64,000 nt of DNA from Saccharina japonica. Lineage: Eukaryota; Sar; Phaeophyceae; Laminariales; Laminariaceae. The stretch's first letter is position 1; each line of letters opens with the position of its first letter. The notes under the pieces are model-generated. The model searched no databases, was not told the DNA's origin, and saw nothing but the letters and a program-made list of their open reading frames with translations. The DNA lies in the NCBI GenBank assembly GCA_008828725.1, contig MEHQ01000097.1, forward strand, positions 124,001 to 188,000, read 5' to 3'. Both the position numbers and the translations under genes were made by a program. This document shows positions 49,901 to 63,900 of the stretch, in pieces.

Positions 49901-52900
49901 TGACCACCGCGATGATCCACCAGGAGGCGTCAGTCGTGGTGGACGGGGCATCAACGGTCGCATCCACAGAGGCTTCGCCCGAAGAAACTACGACTCGGAC
50001 TCGTCTTCTGCGCATACCACCTTCTGGTGGAGTGTCGCGGGGGGCGGGCGCAGCAGTGACGAGTTATCAATATCAGCACACACCTGCTGCCGAGCCGGAG
50101 GAGCTGGGTTGAACCTCTGTGGATGCGACCGTTATCACCCTGTCCACTGTGGCTTTCGCCTTCTGGTGGAGTGTCGCGGTCGTCGATCGCGGCTGTGACG
50201 AGTTATCGGTATAAACCGGCACCTGCTGCCGAGCCGGAGGTGCTGCAGGTGGAGCGTCTGTCGATACGGCCGTGATCACCCCGTCAACCGCGACTGCCGC
50301 CTCCTGGACGAGTGTCTTCGGCGGTCGAGCGCGGCAGTAACGAGTTATCGATATCAGCAGGCGCCATTATGATGCCTGCTGATATCGATAACTCGTCACT
50401 GTCGCGCTCGACCACCGTGACATTCCAATAGGAGGCGGCAGTCACGGGAGACGCGATGTCAACGTCCGTATTCACAGAGGCTCCGCCCCCAGGCATCTCT
50501 GGCTCGACAGCAGGTGCCTGCTGATATCGATAAGTCGTCACTTCCGCGCTCGACCACCGCGATACTCCACCAGACGGCGGCAGTCGCGGTGGATGGCGTG
50601 ACGACGGTCGTACAGAGGCTCCGCCGGAGGCAACTACGACTAGACCCTGTCCACCGCGACTTCCGCCTCCTGGTGGAGTGTCGCGGCGGTCGGGCGCGGC
50701 AGTGACGAGATATCGATATCAGCAGGCACCTTCTTCCGAGCCGGAGGTGCTGCGGGTGCAGCCTCTGTTGATGCGGCCGTTATCACCCCGTCCACCGCGA
50801 CTGCCGCCTTCTGGTGGAATGTCGCGGCGGCCGAGGGCGGCGGTGGATAGTTGTCAATATCAGCAGGCACCTGCTGCCGAGCCGGAGGTGCTGCGGGTAA
50901 AGCCTCTGTCGATGCGATCATTATCACCCCGCCCACCGCAACTGCCGCCTTCTGGTGGAGAGTCTTGTCGGTCGGGCGCGGCAGTGCCGAGTTATCGATA
51001 TCAGCAGGCACCTGCTGCCTCCTGATATCGATAACTCGTCACTGCCGCGCCCGACCGCAGCGACACCCCAGCAAAAGGCGGCAGTCGCTGTGGACGGGGT
51101 GCCAACGTCCGTATCCACAAAGGCTCCACCCGCAGCACCTCCGGCTCCGCAGCAGCTACCTGCTGATATCGATATCTCGTCACTGCCGCGCTCAACCGCC
51201 GCGATACTCCACCAGGAGGCGGCATTCGCGCTGGGCGGGGTCAACGGTCGCATCCACAGAGGCTCCGCCCGAAACAACTACGACTCGGCCCCGTCCACTG
51301 CGGCTGCCGCCGACTGGTGGAGTGTCGCGGCGGTCGACTGCGGCAGTGACGAGTTATCGATATCAGCAGGCACTTGCTGCCGAGCCGGAGGTGCGGCAGG
51401 TGAGCCTCTGTGGATGCGACGGTTATCACCCCGTCCACCGCGACTGCCGCCTTTTGATGGAGTTTCGCGGCGGTCGGGTGCGGCAGTGACGAGTTATCGA
51501 TATCAGCAGGCACCTGCTGCCGAGCCGAAGGTGCGGCAGGTGGAGGCTCTGTCGATGCGACCGTGATCACCCCGTCCACCGCGACTGCCGCCTTGTATGG
51601 GTTTTTCGCGGCGTTCGAGCGCGGCAGTTGCAAGTTATCGATATCAGCAGGCACCTGCTCCCTGCTGATATCGATAACTCGTCACTGTCGCGCCCGACCG
51701 CAGCGACACCCCATCAGGAGGCGGCAGTCGTTGTGGACGGGGTGCTGACGTCCGTATGCACAAAGGCTCCACCCGCAGCACCTCCGGCTCAGCAGCAGGT
51801 GCCTGCTGATGTCGATAACTCGTCACTGCCGCGCTCGACCGGCGCGACACTCCACCAGGAGGTGGCCGTCGCAATGGACGGGGTCATAACGGTACAATCG
51901 ACAAAGGCTCCACCCGAAGCAACTACGACTTGGCCCCGTCCTCTGCGGCTGCCGTCGACTCGTGAAGTGTCGTGGCGGTCGGGCGCTGCAGTGTCGAGTT
52001 ATCGATATCAGCAGGCACCTGCTGCCGAGCCGAAGGTGCGGCAGGTGGAGGCTCTGTCGATGCGACTGTTGTCACCCCGTCCACTGCGACTGCCGCCTAC
52101 TGGTTGATTGTCGCGGCGGTGGAGGGGGGCAGTGACAAGTTATCGATATCAGCAAGCTCCTGCTACCTGCTGATATCGACGACGCGTCACTGCCGCGCCC
52201 GACCGCAGCGACACCCCACCAAGAGGCGGCAGTCGTGGTGGACGGGGTTTCCACGTCCGTATCCTCAGAGGTTCCGCCCGCAGCACCCCCGGCTCGGCAG
52301 CAGTGCCTGTTGATATCGATAACTCGTCACTGCCGCGCTTGGCCGCCGCGATACTCGACCAGGGGGCGACAGTGGACGGGGTACCAACGGTGGCATCCAC
52401 AGAGGCTACGCCCGAAGCAACTACTACTCGCCCCCATCCACGGCGGCTGCCGCCGACTGGTGGAGTGTCGCGGCGGTCGAGCGCGGCGGTGGCGAGTTGT
52501 CGATACCAGCAGGCACCTGCTGCCGAGCCGGATGTGCTGCGGGTAAAGCCTCTGTGGATGCGACCGTTATCACCCCGTCAACCGCGACTGTTGCCGTCTG
52601 GTTGATTGTCGCGGCGGAATGGTGCTACGGTAGGGGGGTCGTGTATAGGTGCATTTTGCTCACCTGTACAGAGCCACTCGGCCGAGTGACTGCTTTACTG
52701 CGTTGCACTCATATTACCTTTTTGTGTTTTTGATGTTGTATATGCACCGTAATTGGAGGTTTCGTTACGCAACACCAACAAACTATATAGATTATATTTT
52801 CCACTAGATTCGGAGCCACTCGTCCGAGTGGCCAAAACCCGGTAATGAAAATATGGGTACCCCCCCTATCGTAGCACCAGTCGGAGGTAAGGCGTGGCAG

Positions 52901-55900
52901 TGGCAAGTTATCGATATCAGCAGGCAGCAGGTGCCTCCTGATATCGATAACTCGTCACTGTCGCGCCCGACCGCAGCGACACCCCACCAGGAGGCGGCAG
53001 TCGCGGCGGACGGGGTGCCAACGTCCGTATCCACAGAGGCTCTGCCCGCAGCACCTCCGGCTCGGCAGCAGGTTCCTGCTGATATCGATAACTCGTCACT
53101 GCCGCGCTCGACGATCGCGACACTCCACCAGTCGGCGGCAGCCGCAGTGGACGGGGTACCAACGGTCGCACCCACAGAGGCTTCGCCCGAGGCAACTACG
53201 ACTCGGCCGCGTCCACTGCGACTGACGCCTTCTGATGGAGTATCGCGGCGGTCGGGCGTGGCAGAACGAGTTATCGATATCAGCAGTCACCTGCTGCCAA
53301 AGCCGGTCGCCCCGGTGGGCTAGCAGGTAACCACGAAGCCTGTAAGCGTCAAGAAAGCGAGTTCGAGCCCCGCCGAGTGCATGCTCTTAGGCACTTTTTC
53401 TCGCAAAAAATATCTTGACTAGCAGAAAGCGCGAGAGCGTGAGTTAGCAAAATTCGATGAAAGTCGACGAGCGTTGGGAAGGCTGAACCCTCTGCGCGAT
53501 AAAAATCAAGGCAAGAACCGTAGTGGGGGAGGAGGGAGAGGAGCCTACTTTGTGACCCCGGATCTGAGTTACGACTAGGGAGGGAGAGACGGAAGTGCGA
53601 AGATAATAAATGGGATGGGAAAAAAAACAAAAAAAACAAAAAAGCCGGAGGTGCTGCGGGTAAAGCCTCTGTGGATACGGACGTTATCACCCCGTCCACC
53701 GCGACTGCCGCCTTCTGATGGAGTCTCGCGGCGGTCGAGCGCGGCAGTGGCGTGTTATCGTTATCAGCAGGCAGCAGTCGGGCGCGGCAGTGACGAGTTA
53801 TCCATATCAGCAGTCACCTGCTGCCGAGCCGGAGGTGCTGGGGGTGAAGCCTCTGTCGATGCGACCGTTATCACCCCGTCCACTGCGACTGCCGCCTTCT
53901 TGTGGAGTGTTGCGGCGGTCGGGCGCGGCAGTGCCGAGTTATCGATATCAGCAGGCATATGCTGCCTGCTGATATAGATAACTCGTCACTGTAGCGCCCG
54001 ACCGCAGCGGCACCCCACCAGGAGGCGGCCGTCGCGGTGGACGGGGTGCCAACGTCCGTGTTCACAAAGGGTCCACCCGCAGCACCTCTGGCTCGGCAGC
54101 AAGTGCTTGCTGATATCGATATCTCGTTACTGTCGCGCTCGACCGCCGTGATACTCCACCAGGAGGCGGGATTCGCGATGGACGGGGTACCAACGGTTGC
54201 ATCCACAGAGGCTCCGCCCGAAGCAACTACGACTCGGCCCCGTCCACTGCGGCTGCCGCCGATTGGTGGAGTGTCGCGGCGGTCCACCGCGACGGTGGTG
54301 AGTTGTCGACATCAGCAGGAACCTGCTGCCAAGCCGGAGGTGCTGCGGGTAAATCCCTTGTGAATGCGACCGTTATTACCCCGTCCACCGCGACTGCCGC
54401 GTTCTGGTTGATTGTCGCGGCGGTTGGGCGCGGCAGTGGCAATTTATCAATATCAGAAGGCAGCAGGTGCATGCTGATATCGATAACTCGTCACTGTCGC
54501 GCCCGGCCGCAGCGATATCCTACCAGTAGGCGGCAGTCGCGGTGGACGGAGTGCCAACCTCCGTATCCACAGAGGCTCCGCCCGCAGCACCTCCGGCTCG
54601 ACACCAGATGCCTGCTGATATCAATAACTCATCACTGCCGCGCTCGACCGCCGCGATACTCTACCAGTCGGCGGCAGTCGCGGTGGACGGAGTACCAACG
54701 GTCGCATTCACAGAGGCTTCGCCCACACCAACTACGACTCGGACCCGTCCTCTGCGGATGCCGCTATCTGGTGGAGTGTCGCGGTGGTCGGGCGCGGCAG
54801 TGACGAGTTATCGATATCAGCAGTCACCTGCTGCTGAGCCGGAGGTACTGCGGGTGGAGCCTCTGTCGATGCGACCGTTATCACCCCTTCCACCGCGACT
54901 GCCGCCTTTTGTTGGAGTGTCGCGGCGGTCGAGCGCGGCAGTGGCAAGTTATCGATGTCAGAAGGCACCTGCTGCCTGCCGATATCGATAGCTCATCACT
55001 TCCGGTCCCGCCCGCAGCGACACCCCACCAGAAGGCGGCAGTCGCGGTGGACGGGGTGCCAACATCCGTATCCACAGAGGCTCCGCCCGCAGGCAGCTCT
55101 GGTTCGACAGCAGGTCCCTGCTGATATCGATAACTCGTCACGGCCGCGCTCGACTACCGCGATGCTCCACCAAAAGGCGGCAGTCGCGGTGGACGGGGTG
55201 TCGACGGTCGCATCCACAGAGGCTCCGCCCGAAGCAACTAAGACTAGGCTCTGTCCACCGCGAGTGCGGACTCCTGGTGGAGTGTCGCGGCGGTCGAACG
55301 TGGCACTGGGGAGTTATCGATATCAGCAGCCACCTGCTACCGAGCCGGAGGTGCTGTGGGTGGAGCCTCTGTCGATGCCACCGTTATCACCCCGTTCTCC
55401 ACGACTGCCGCCTTCTGGTGGAGTATCGCGGCGGTCGGGTGCGGCAGTGACGAGTTATCGGCATCAGCAGGCACCTGCTGCCGAGCCGGAGGTGCTGCGG
55501 GTGGAGCCTCTGTCGATACGACCGTTATCATCCCGTCCGCCGCGACTGCCGCCTCCAGATTGGGTCTCGCGGCGGTCGAGCGCGGCAGGAACATATTATT
55601 GATATCAGCAGGCACCATTATGATGCCTGCTGATATCGATAAGTCGTCACTGTCGCGCCCGACCGCAGCGACACCCCACCAGGGGGCGGCAGTCGCGGTG
55701 GACGGGGTGCCAACGTCGATATCCACAGAGGCTCCGCCCGCAGCACCTCCAGCTCGGCAGTAGGTGCCTGTTGATATCTATAACTCGTCACTGCCGCGCT
55801 CGACCGCTGCGATACTCCACCAGGGGGCGGCAGTCGTAGTGGATGGGGTGACTTCGGTCAGATCCGCAGAGGTTCCACCCGCAGCAAGTTCGACTCGGTA

Positions 55901-58900
55901 GCATCGGTCACCCACCAACACCAAGAACAGATTTGCACTTGCTGTGAATGGGAAATATCGCCCGCAAGTTTATTGTTTTTTGCTTTATCAAAACCTGATT
56001 AGGAATCGAACGCGCCCGTGTATATACAGCAGTACCCTCAGGTGTGTCGTAGGTGTCGCACCTCACACAACAAAGCATACACGCACCGTGCTCTTAACGG
56101 CATATTTCTCTTACCTGTAGTGGGAAATACGTGACTTTTACTGTGGTATAGGTAGGACAAGGCTGCTTGTTTTGCTACCTACTCTTAACTCCACAATAAT
56201 TTTCACTTGGGCGCTCTGAACTCGGGGTGCCTACTGTGGATAAATCCATTTCCAGACGCTTTGGACGATTCCGATAGCTTCGCCATATATGGCCATACAA
56301 CTACGGCATGCAATATATCCCCTCGCCCACCCCCCACCCCCTCTTCTCCCGGCCCCAAACCGTGCATTGTATAAAACCGACGTTAGGAACGCCCAAATGT
56401 TGGATGTGTCTCTATTAAAAGAGTATGAAAGGTGCTCCGTCTCGAAAGCGATGCGGGGTCAATGGTCCAATGACTGAGGCAAGCAACACATGAGTACGCC
56501 CTCGCCCCCCCCCCTTCATGTTACTCGCCGAACATCCCACGGCGCTTCGTGCATGGTGCTAGCACTGTCTGCCTGGTCGGTGAAAACCCGACATGCTCCG
56601 CCCCGGCACTATAGGGATGCGAGGATCTATGGTCATACGACTACGGCCGTGCATGAAAATGAAGTACCCCCCCCCTCTATCCCCCCTTCTCCCGGCCCGA
56701 AACCGTGCTTACCCCCACAGGAGCCCGAGGAATCATTTTCCTCGGCTGTGGACGGCAGCCCTCGCCACCCAGGACCCCTGGAGGAGCTGGAATTCTGGGA
56801 GCAAAAAGCGGCGGACCTGAACGGCATTTTCGAGCAGCTACAGTCGAACAGAGTGCGCAAGATCTTGCGGTACCTCGACAACAACAAGTGAGTTTAGCAT
56901 AATACATATATAATATAACGGGGGGACCTGTGGTCGTCCGGGGACATCCGGGACACATTCCCGCCTTGCTGGCCTTGAGCTGAGCTAGGTCATCCGGGGG
57001 CTTCCCATAGACCATACCTTGTGAATAGGGGACCCACGGTAGACCCAAAACCCTGTACGTTTACCTCTTTCTACTAAGAATATTTGGTCCAGTTAGTTTG
57101 TTAGACAACCATCTGCCTCAAAACCTGGATAACCTGCTTTACGGACCATGCCGCGGTAGAGGTGCCCCACGTTCTTTTCTGAGGGTGATTACCACAGTAT
57201 TTGTTTACGCTGACAACGATCATTCAATGCAATTATTGGATTGGATTGGATGAGGCCCCCTCCTGCTCCGAAGCAGGGGGCCTCGCCCGGGACAATCTCC
57301 GCGCTGAGTGCGCTCTCAGCCGCGGCGTTCATCCCTTTGAAAGGACAGAGCAGAAAAATACTACATAACTATTTTATGCTGCCAACGATCATTCAATGTA
57401 ATTAGTGGATTGTAGGAGGCCTCCTGCCCCGGTCGGGGGTCCTACCTTAGTTCGTCTTTAGCCACCTTCCTTGTATTTCTTAGTTCGTCTTTAGCCACCT
57501 TCCGGGAGCTGCATTGTCTCGCCCAAACTTACTTCGTACCCATGTGCTAGTATTATACATTAGGCGCGCTTCGGCGTGCCTGCGGATACCGCCGATTCAA
57601 CCGCTGCAGACGGCAACGGCCCGCCGCGGGCGCTTGCTCGTAGTTATGGTCCTTTTTCCTCCTTGACGGTTTGACCAGTGTACACGTAGGTGCCCCCCAC
57701 GTTTTCGTCTGAGGGTAGTTACTCGAGGAGGCCTATACGATCTCACCCGAAATGAGATTTTGGAGGGAAATAAAAGTGCTACCTGATGAACAATACCATG
57801 GGCTAACTGTACAACAAAAACAATATTGCAACAAGAGCAGAAAATACCGACGTTTTGGGTCAAGGGGCTATCTCTAACGTAACACTCGTCTTATTGGCCC
57901 CACAGTATGTAGGCGCCGTTGACAGATGTAGTACAAGATCTGTCGGGCGGTTTTGTTTAGTTGATTTGGTTGGTTTAGGTGGTTTAGTTGGTTTAGTTGA
58001 CTCAGTTTGTTTAGTTGGCTTAGTTGATCACTTTGTTTGAACTGGTCTGGTCTGGTTTGGTTGTTTGCAATCAGAAGTCTTTAGGCCTAAAACAAGCTAA
58101 CATTCTACGACTTGTATTAATTTGTGCGCGCGACTTGTATGCGACTGCATGCAATCGTTTACAAGCTGACACGAACGTTCCATAAATAACGCAACTTGTG
58201 TGGAAAACCATCCCAAAACTACCCCCGCCCCTTACCGTGGAAAAAAAAGCAAATTAGTTCGACGATGTCATCCATTTGCGCGAAAGGTCCGCCTCACAAG
58301 CGGTTCTTGCTAGCAGGATGCAGCTCACCTTTCATGCGACTCATTGAATACCGCACGCCCCGATTCGCGCTTGGTGCCAGCGATGTCTACCTGGTCGGTG
58401 ATAACCCAACGTGCTCCGTCCCAGCATTGTAGGGATCCAAGGGTCTATGGTCATTACGATCTCGGCTAAATGAGTCCACCTCCTCTTATAGCGTGGCCTG
58501 TGGGAGATAAGTGGTGGACGTAAAAAAGGCGAAACAGCAAGGGAATAAGATGGTTGAGCAAAACGTTTACCGTGATAGATGGAAGAAAAACGCAATGGGC
58601 GCCCATATATATGTTGGAGGCGCCCCTGTTAGGAGTAGGAGCGGTCTGCTCTGTCTCGAAAGCGATGCGTGGTCAATGGTCAAATTACTGCTACGGAGGT
58701 CCATAGTGAATAGGGACCTACAGCACACACAAAAACCCATATATTTAACTTGTTTTACTAAAACTATTTGGTTCTGTTTACTACGGCCCCCCGTGAAAAC
58801 GCAAGCAACAAAAAATGAGTACGCCCCTCTTGCCATGTATTTATATACTTATACATTAACGCCTTTGAAACCCCCGTTCCCCACCGCTTTTTTTTTAATG

Positions 58901-60957
58901 TTTGTATGCGCCCCACCGAAAAAACAGGAGCACGTACTCAACACCGTTCGCGAAGCTTTGTAAGGAGGCTTTCTTGGCCAGATCGGAGGCGAACGGCAAC
59001 AACAGGTATACATCAATATTGTATATACGTACAGACCGTATCAAACGGGTGATATAATATCACCCTCCCCGAGTAGATCATTTGTGCGGGGTGGAGACCC
59101 TTTGCTCCGCACAAGGGCGAATAGTCGTATCACGTAGTGCGTATGTATATGGTAAGGCACCCGCGAGGCAGTCCCATAGTGCTTCCATTGCTGTCTCAGG
59201 AAGTGGCCACACCAGAAATTACATTAATTCATTGGAGGCTGTCGCCCATATGCGAGTCCGCCTCAGAGGCGGTTCTTAGCAGGATCCAGCTCACCCTCCA
59301 TGCGACTCGCCCAATACCTCACGGCGCTTCGCGCTTGGTGCAAGCAATGTCTGCCTGGTTGGTGAAAACCCAACGTGCTCCGTCCCGGAATTGTAGGGAT
59401 GCGAGGGTCAATGGTCATAGACTACGGCCGTGCACGACATGCGTACACCCCCCCCCCCGCTGATACAGCGCGATTATGGATAGTGTGAGGTATACCTGCT
59501 GACATGGGTAATATCGATGAGTACCCACCCAGTAATCCATCAACACTCTCCCCCCCTCTCCTATGCTGTGATCTATATATCATGTTCCCTGTACTGTAAT
59601 CAATATACTACTTCTTCTGAATGACACGGGGGACTCCTTAACCCATTCAGAACTGAAAAAAAGTCCCACACTAATTCCAAGTAGTTTGTCCCCAAATTCA
59701 TGGGACCAGTTCTTAAGGGGTTAATCCAAAATCGTCGGCATTTCATTCTCGTATAATTTTCATTTCATACCTCGTACGCCATATGGGATTTTTCATAGGG
59801 TACGTACGAGTAGCACCTTTATTCTGAGGTAGAAAGCTCCTCTTCTATAATATAATCAAGTGAATACACATCCTCAGAAAAGTCAGGTGGTATATATATA
59901 TGTATACCTCTACCTTCACAGTTTTAGCCTTGGAGATGGCCTGCAACGCGGCGATATCGCCCCAAACCCGTCATGGCCTGGAATTCGTCATGGTTACCCA
60001 CGGCAATGGAAATTTTCGCCTTATTATATGGTAAACCATTTTTTTCCACTACAGACTGGTCGCCCCGGTAGACTAGTGATCAGCTTCAAAGGCTACTGGC
60101 ATTGGTGCCCTAGTTCGAATCCCACCGTGGTGATATTTTTACTTTCTTTGAAAAAAATATAAAGGAACCAATTGCTGAGAGCGCCTTCGTGGCGTGGGTA
60201 GGCGGAATCCGACGCAAGTCGACGAGGGAAGAAAGTTCTGAAATATTATCGCGATAACAATGCAAGGCACGTCGCGTAGTGGGGAGGGTGGAGAATAGCT
60301 TACTTAGTGATCCCGGATCTGAGTTACGACTAAAGAGGGAGAAAGAAAAGAAGGGCAAATATATTAATGGGATGGACAAAAAACAAGAAAACTCTTACCA
60401 AGTCAGGTGGTATACATATACCTCTACGTTCACATTTTTAGCCTTGGAGATAAGCCTGCGACGCGGCGCGACGCGTTAATGGGGAAGTATCTCGGCGAGA
60501 TCGACCCAAACCCGCTACGTACATTTCGCTGTTTGGCACGTCATGGCATGGAAATTGCCACGGCAGCCCACGGCAGCACTGGACGCGCGCTACGTACGAT
60601 AGAGGTACTCGTAGCACTTTTTTCGCTGAAACGTTTTTCTGAATGATCGAGCTCCTTAACCCATTCATAACTGAAACAAAAACTTATCCGACACTAATTC
60701 CAAGTAGTTTGTCCCCAAAACGGGGGACCAGTTCTTAAGGGGTTAAAACCCAAACCAGTCGGACTTCCATTCTTGATGTTTCAATATATATATTCAATTA
60801 TTTGCCCGTGGGATTGCTCATCGGGGTAGCACTTTTAGTTTCCTTTACAAAAACATTATTTTCGGCGAGGCATGAAGTTCTTCACATGTGAGGAGCTTCA
60901 GAAAAGAACAAAGAGCAACCGTCAGTGGTTCTTTTTGAGTTCTTTATACGGTAAACC

Positions 60958-60991
<34 letters not shown>

Positions 60992-63900
60992 CTGCCAGAC
61001 TCTCATAAAGGGACCGTTGCCAACTCTCGAAAGGGTTTCCAATCGGAATGTATGGATACATACCGAACCGGATTACGAGGCATTTATTTTTATTTCCCCC
61101 CAGCTTAACTGGCAAGGAATTAGTTGTTTTGAACTCCTCAATGACACGTGCTAAGACAGAGGTATCACGTTTTGGCTCTGAAACGTTTTCTGAACGATCG
61201 GGCTCGCTTTAACCCAAAATCGCCGGACTCTCATCATTGGTGCAACATGTTATCAGAGTATAGTTAGTTTATGAGATTGTTCCTTGGGTAGCACTTGACT
61301 TTTTCTCCAAATTCGTTTTTCGACTTACTATTAGCATGGAACTCCTTAAGTGCGGACCTCAGAAAATGTACTGTATGCAGGTGTAGTATGCGTCTCAAGT
61401 GCGGTCCTGTATGCAGGTGCAGTTCTATCGTAGCATGCGTCTCAATAGGAGGTGCCCACCCACGGCCGTACGACTACATCCACCCATGGCATTAGTACGC
61501 TCACCCCCTTGACAGTGCTGTTGCACGGTGTAAGACATTGTCTTTGAGGGTTGGAGACATATCTATCTGTAAAAACAAATAAAACATGACACATATACGG
61601 GAGAAGAACAGCTAGTCGGTAGGAGACGAAGTCGACGTGCGAGTAACATTCGCACAGCAGCGATACATTGTTCGTCGATTATTTTGGTTGGAGAGAAAAA
61701 ATGAAGACAGGAGGAGTTGTTGTAAATACTTCCCGAAATAAAATGTTTCGCTTTAGGAGACGATAGAGGAAATCTTGTACGCAGGCGTGATCGAAAAGGG
61801 TCAACCATCTCGTCAACCTTTGCGCCGAGTACTCCAGGGTGCCCCCGTCAAAACGCTTTTTCGTTCCGTAACCGGTTTTTCTTGTCCGGCCAGATATCTC
61901 CGACCGCTGCGGCCGTGGCTCCAGCGTCTGGATGCCGAGATCGTTCTGAAGAACCTTCCCGACCTTTTCCGGCCAGCGCTACACATGGTAAGAACTAATA
62001 CAACGAGTTAGTGTTACACGTGGTAATAACTAATATAACGAGTTAGTGTTATCATTATTGCTTTTGCCCTCCGATATTGTGCAAGCATGATCTTCAGCGT
62101 TGACCACTCAGAAAAATTTCACCCCGAAATAAGAAGAAAACCAAGGGAAACTAAACATGGACACCAATTGGACTACAATAGCCTATTGGACTACCGTAGA
62201 CTATTGGACTAGAGTAGTCCATTGGACTACAGTAGACTGTTAGACTAGAGTAGCCGATTGGACTACAATAGACTGTTATACTAGAGTTGCCTATTGGATT
62301 ACATCCTGTAGACTATTGGCCTACAGTAGACTATTGCGCTACATTAGCCTATTAGAACTACAGTAGATTGTTAGACTAGAGTAACCTATTGGGGTACAGT
62401 AGGCTATTGGACTACAGTAGCCTATTGGACTACAGTAGCTTCAACGCTGGTCACTCAGAAATATTTCCCGGAACAAGAAGATTAAGGACGCGTGCTACGA
62501 TAGAGGTAGTGCTTGAAGGCTGAAACGTTCTTGTGAATGATGAGGTTCCTTAACCCCCAACTCGTCGGAATTTCATTCTCGTGATGCAATAGGTTTCATT
62601 TTTTTACTTAGACAATGGGATTGGTCATCGGGTATATATAATTTTTTATTTCGCTCCCAAATCAGTTTGTGGGTGGGGTATATAGAGCTTTTCAAGTGAC
62701 CATCCTCAGAAAATTCATGGTGCACCTCCACCGTAGCATGCGTCTAAGGGAAATAAAGCAAGAATACCTACGTAGTGGGCTACGCTAGACTACTGGGCTA
62801 CAGTAGCCTATTGGGCTACTACAGTAGCTTCAACGTTGATCACTCAGAAACATTCCACCCCTAAATAAGAAGAAAACCAAGGGAGACCAGACTAGGGTAC
62901 CTATTGGGTTACAGTAGCCTATTGGACTACAGTAGACCATTGTAATACAGTAGACAATTGGGATACAGTAGTCTATTGGACTACAGTAGCCTACTGGGTT
63001 ACAATAGACTATTGGACAACAGTAGCTTCAACGTTGATCACTCAGAAACATTCCCCTACGTATATAAAGAAGAAAACCAATGGAAACCCAAACGAAAAGA
63101 AAACTTACGCAACTGGTATTATTGGCACTAATATTGCTCGTATTGCCCTTGCCGCGCCCGACAATGTTGATCACTCAGACACATTCCACAACTCGAGCAG
63201 ACCATCTACGGGTGGATCACATGGTTTTGATCATCTACAGATATATCGTGATTTTGATAATACACATACTAACCCGACTTTATCAGATGGTTTCTTATCT
63301 GTCCTAGACCATGTGGGCGATACGCCGCCAACGCCGCAACATGAGCTAGATCATGTCGTACAGATAGATCATTAATGTATCTGCGCTGGAATCGATGATC
63401 TATACTTGGTATGGTAGCACAGGCAGGTTCCCCTTGCACAATTCGGGCGTAAAAACTCCTTGTGGAGGAGTCGTTAGGCGTACAGATAGATCATTAATGT
63501 ATCTGCGCTGGAATCGATGATCTGTACTTGGTATGGTAGCACAGACGTTCCCCTTTCACAATGCGGGCGTAAACAATCCTTGTGGAGACATCGTTAGGCG
63601 TACCGATTTGAGAGGCTGTCCAATCACTTATGGAGTTTGCTAGAGCAGGGAGGGGGGGGGAGGGTTACCGCGGGTTCCAGCCACCTGTGTGACGACAGCC
63701 GATCGTTCTCCAATTGAACTCCCGACTACGATATATCACATCTCTCTTTTGTCAAAATTAATCCATCCACCCCTTCCCTATACTTGATATCTTATGTACG
63801 TCTGCCGTGTTTTGTTTGTCGTCCACGATCCGACATCCGCCCATTAACCCCCAATGCCTAATTCAAACTCCCGTCATATTACTGTCTGTGTCGGGGCGTT

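Larger units (their letters stand above)
48010..55900. repeat. Orientation-switching array of 141-bp units
   Basis: GC-rich units of 141 bp (for example 48581 to 48722) carry GATATCGATAACTCGTCAC and GACGGGGT. Runs of about two plus-oriented units alternate with about 1.5 to 2.5 minus-oriented units, giving higher-order repeats of about 500 or 640 bp. Head-to-head switches lie near 48570, 49210, 49710, 50370, 51010, 51650, 52150, 54460, 54970 and 55615. The unit is 47 codons long, so many frames are open by chance. It is interrupted by an M6 MITE (52617-52882) and a SINE (53304-53640). The array fills dynein intron 6. Confidence 0.95.

Noticed and set aside
48010..55900. Many ORFs of 60-215 codons in the 141-bp array
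   Set aside because: They arise in several frames and both strands because the unit length is a multiple of three and GC-rich; no start or splice context.
56490..56720. ORF start upstream of dynein exon 7
   Set aside because: This part is R5 and poly-C sequence; the exon starts after ACCCCCACAG at 56721.
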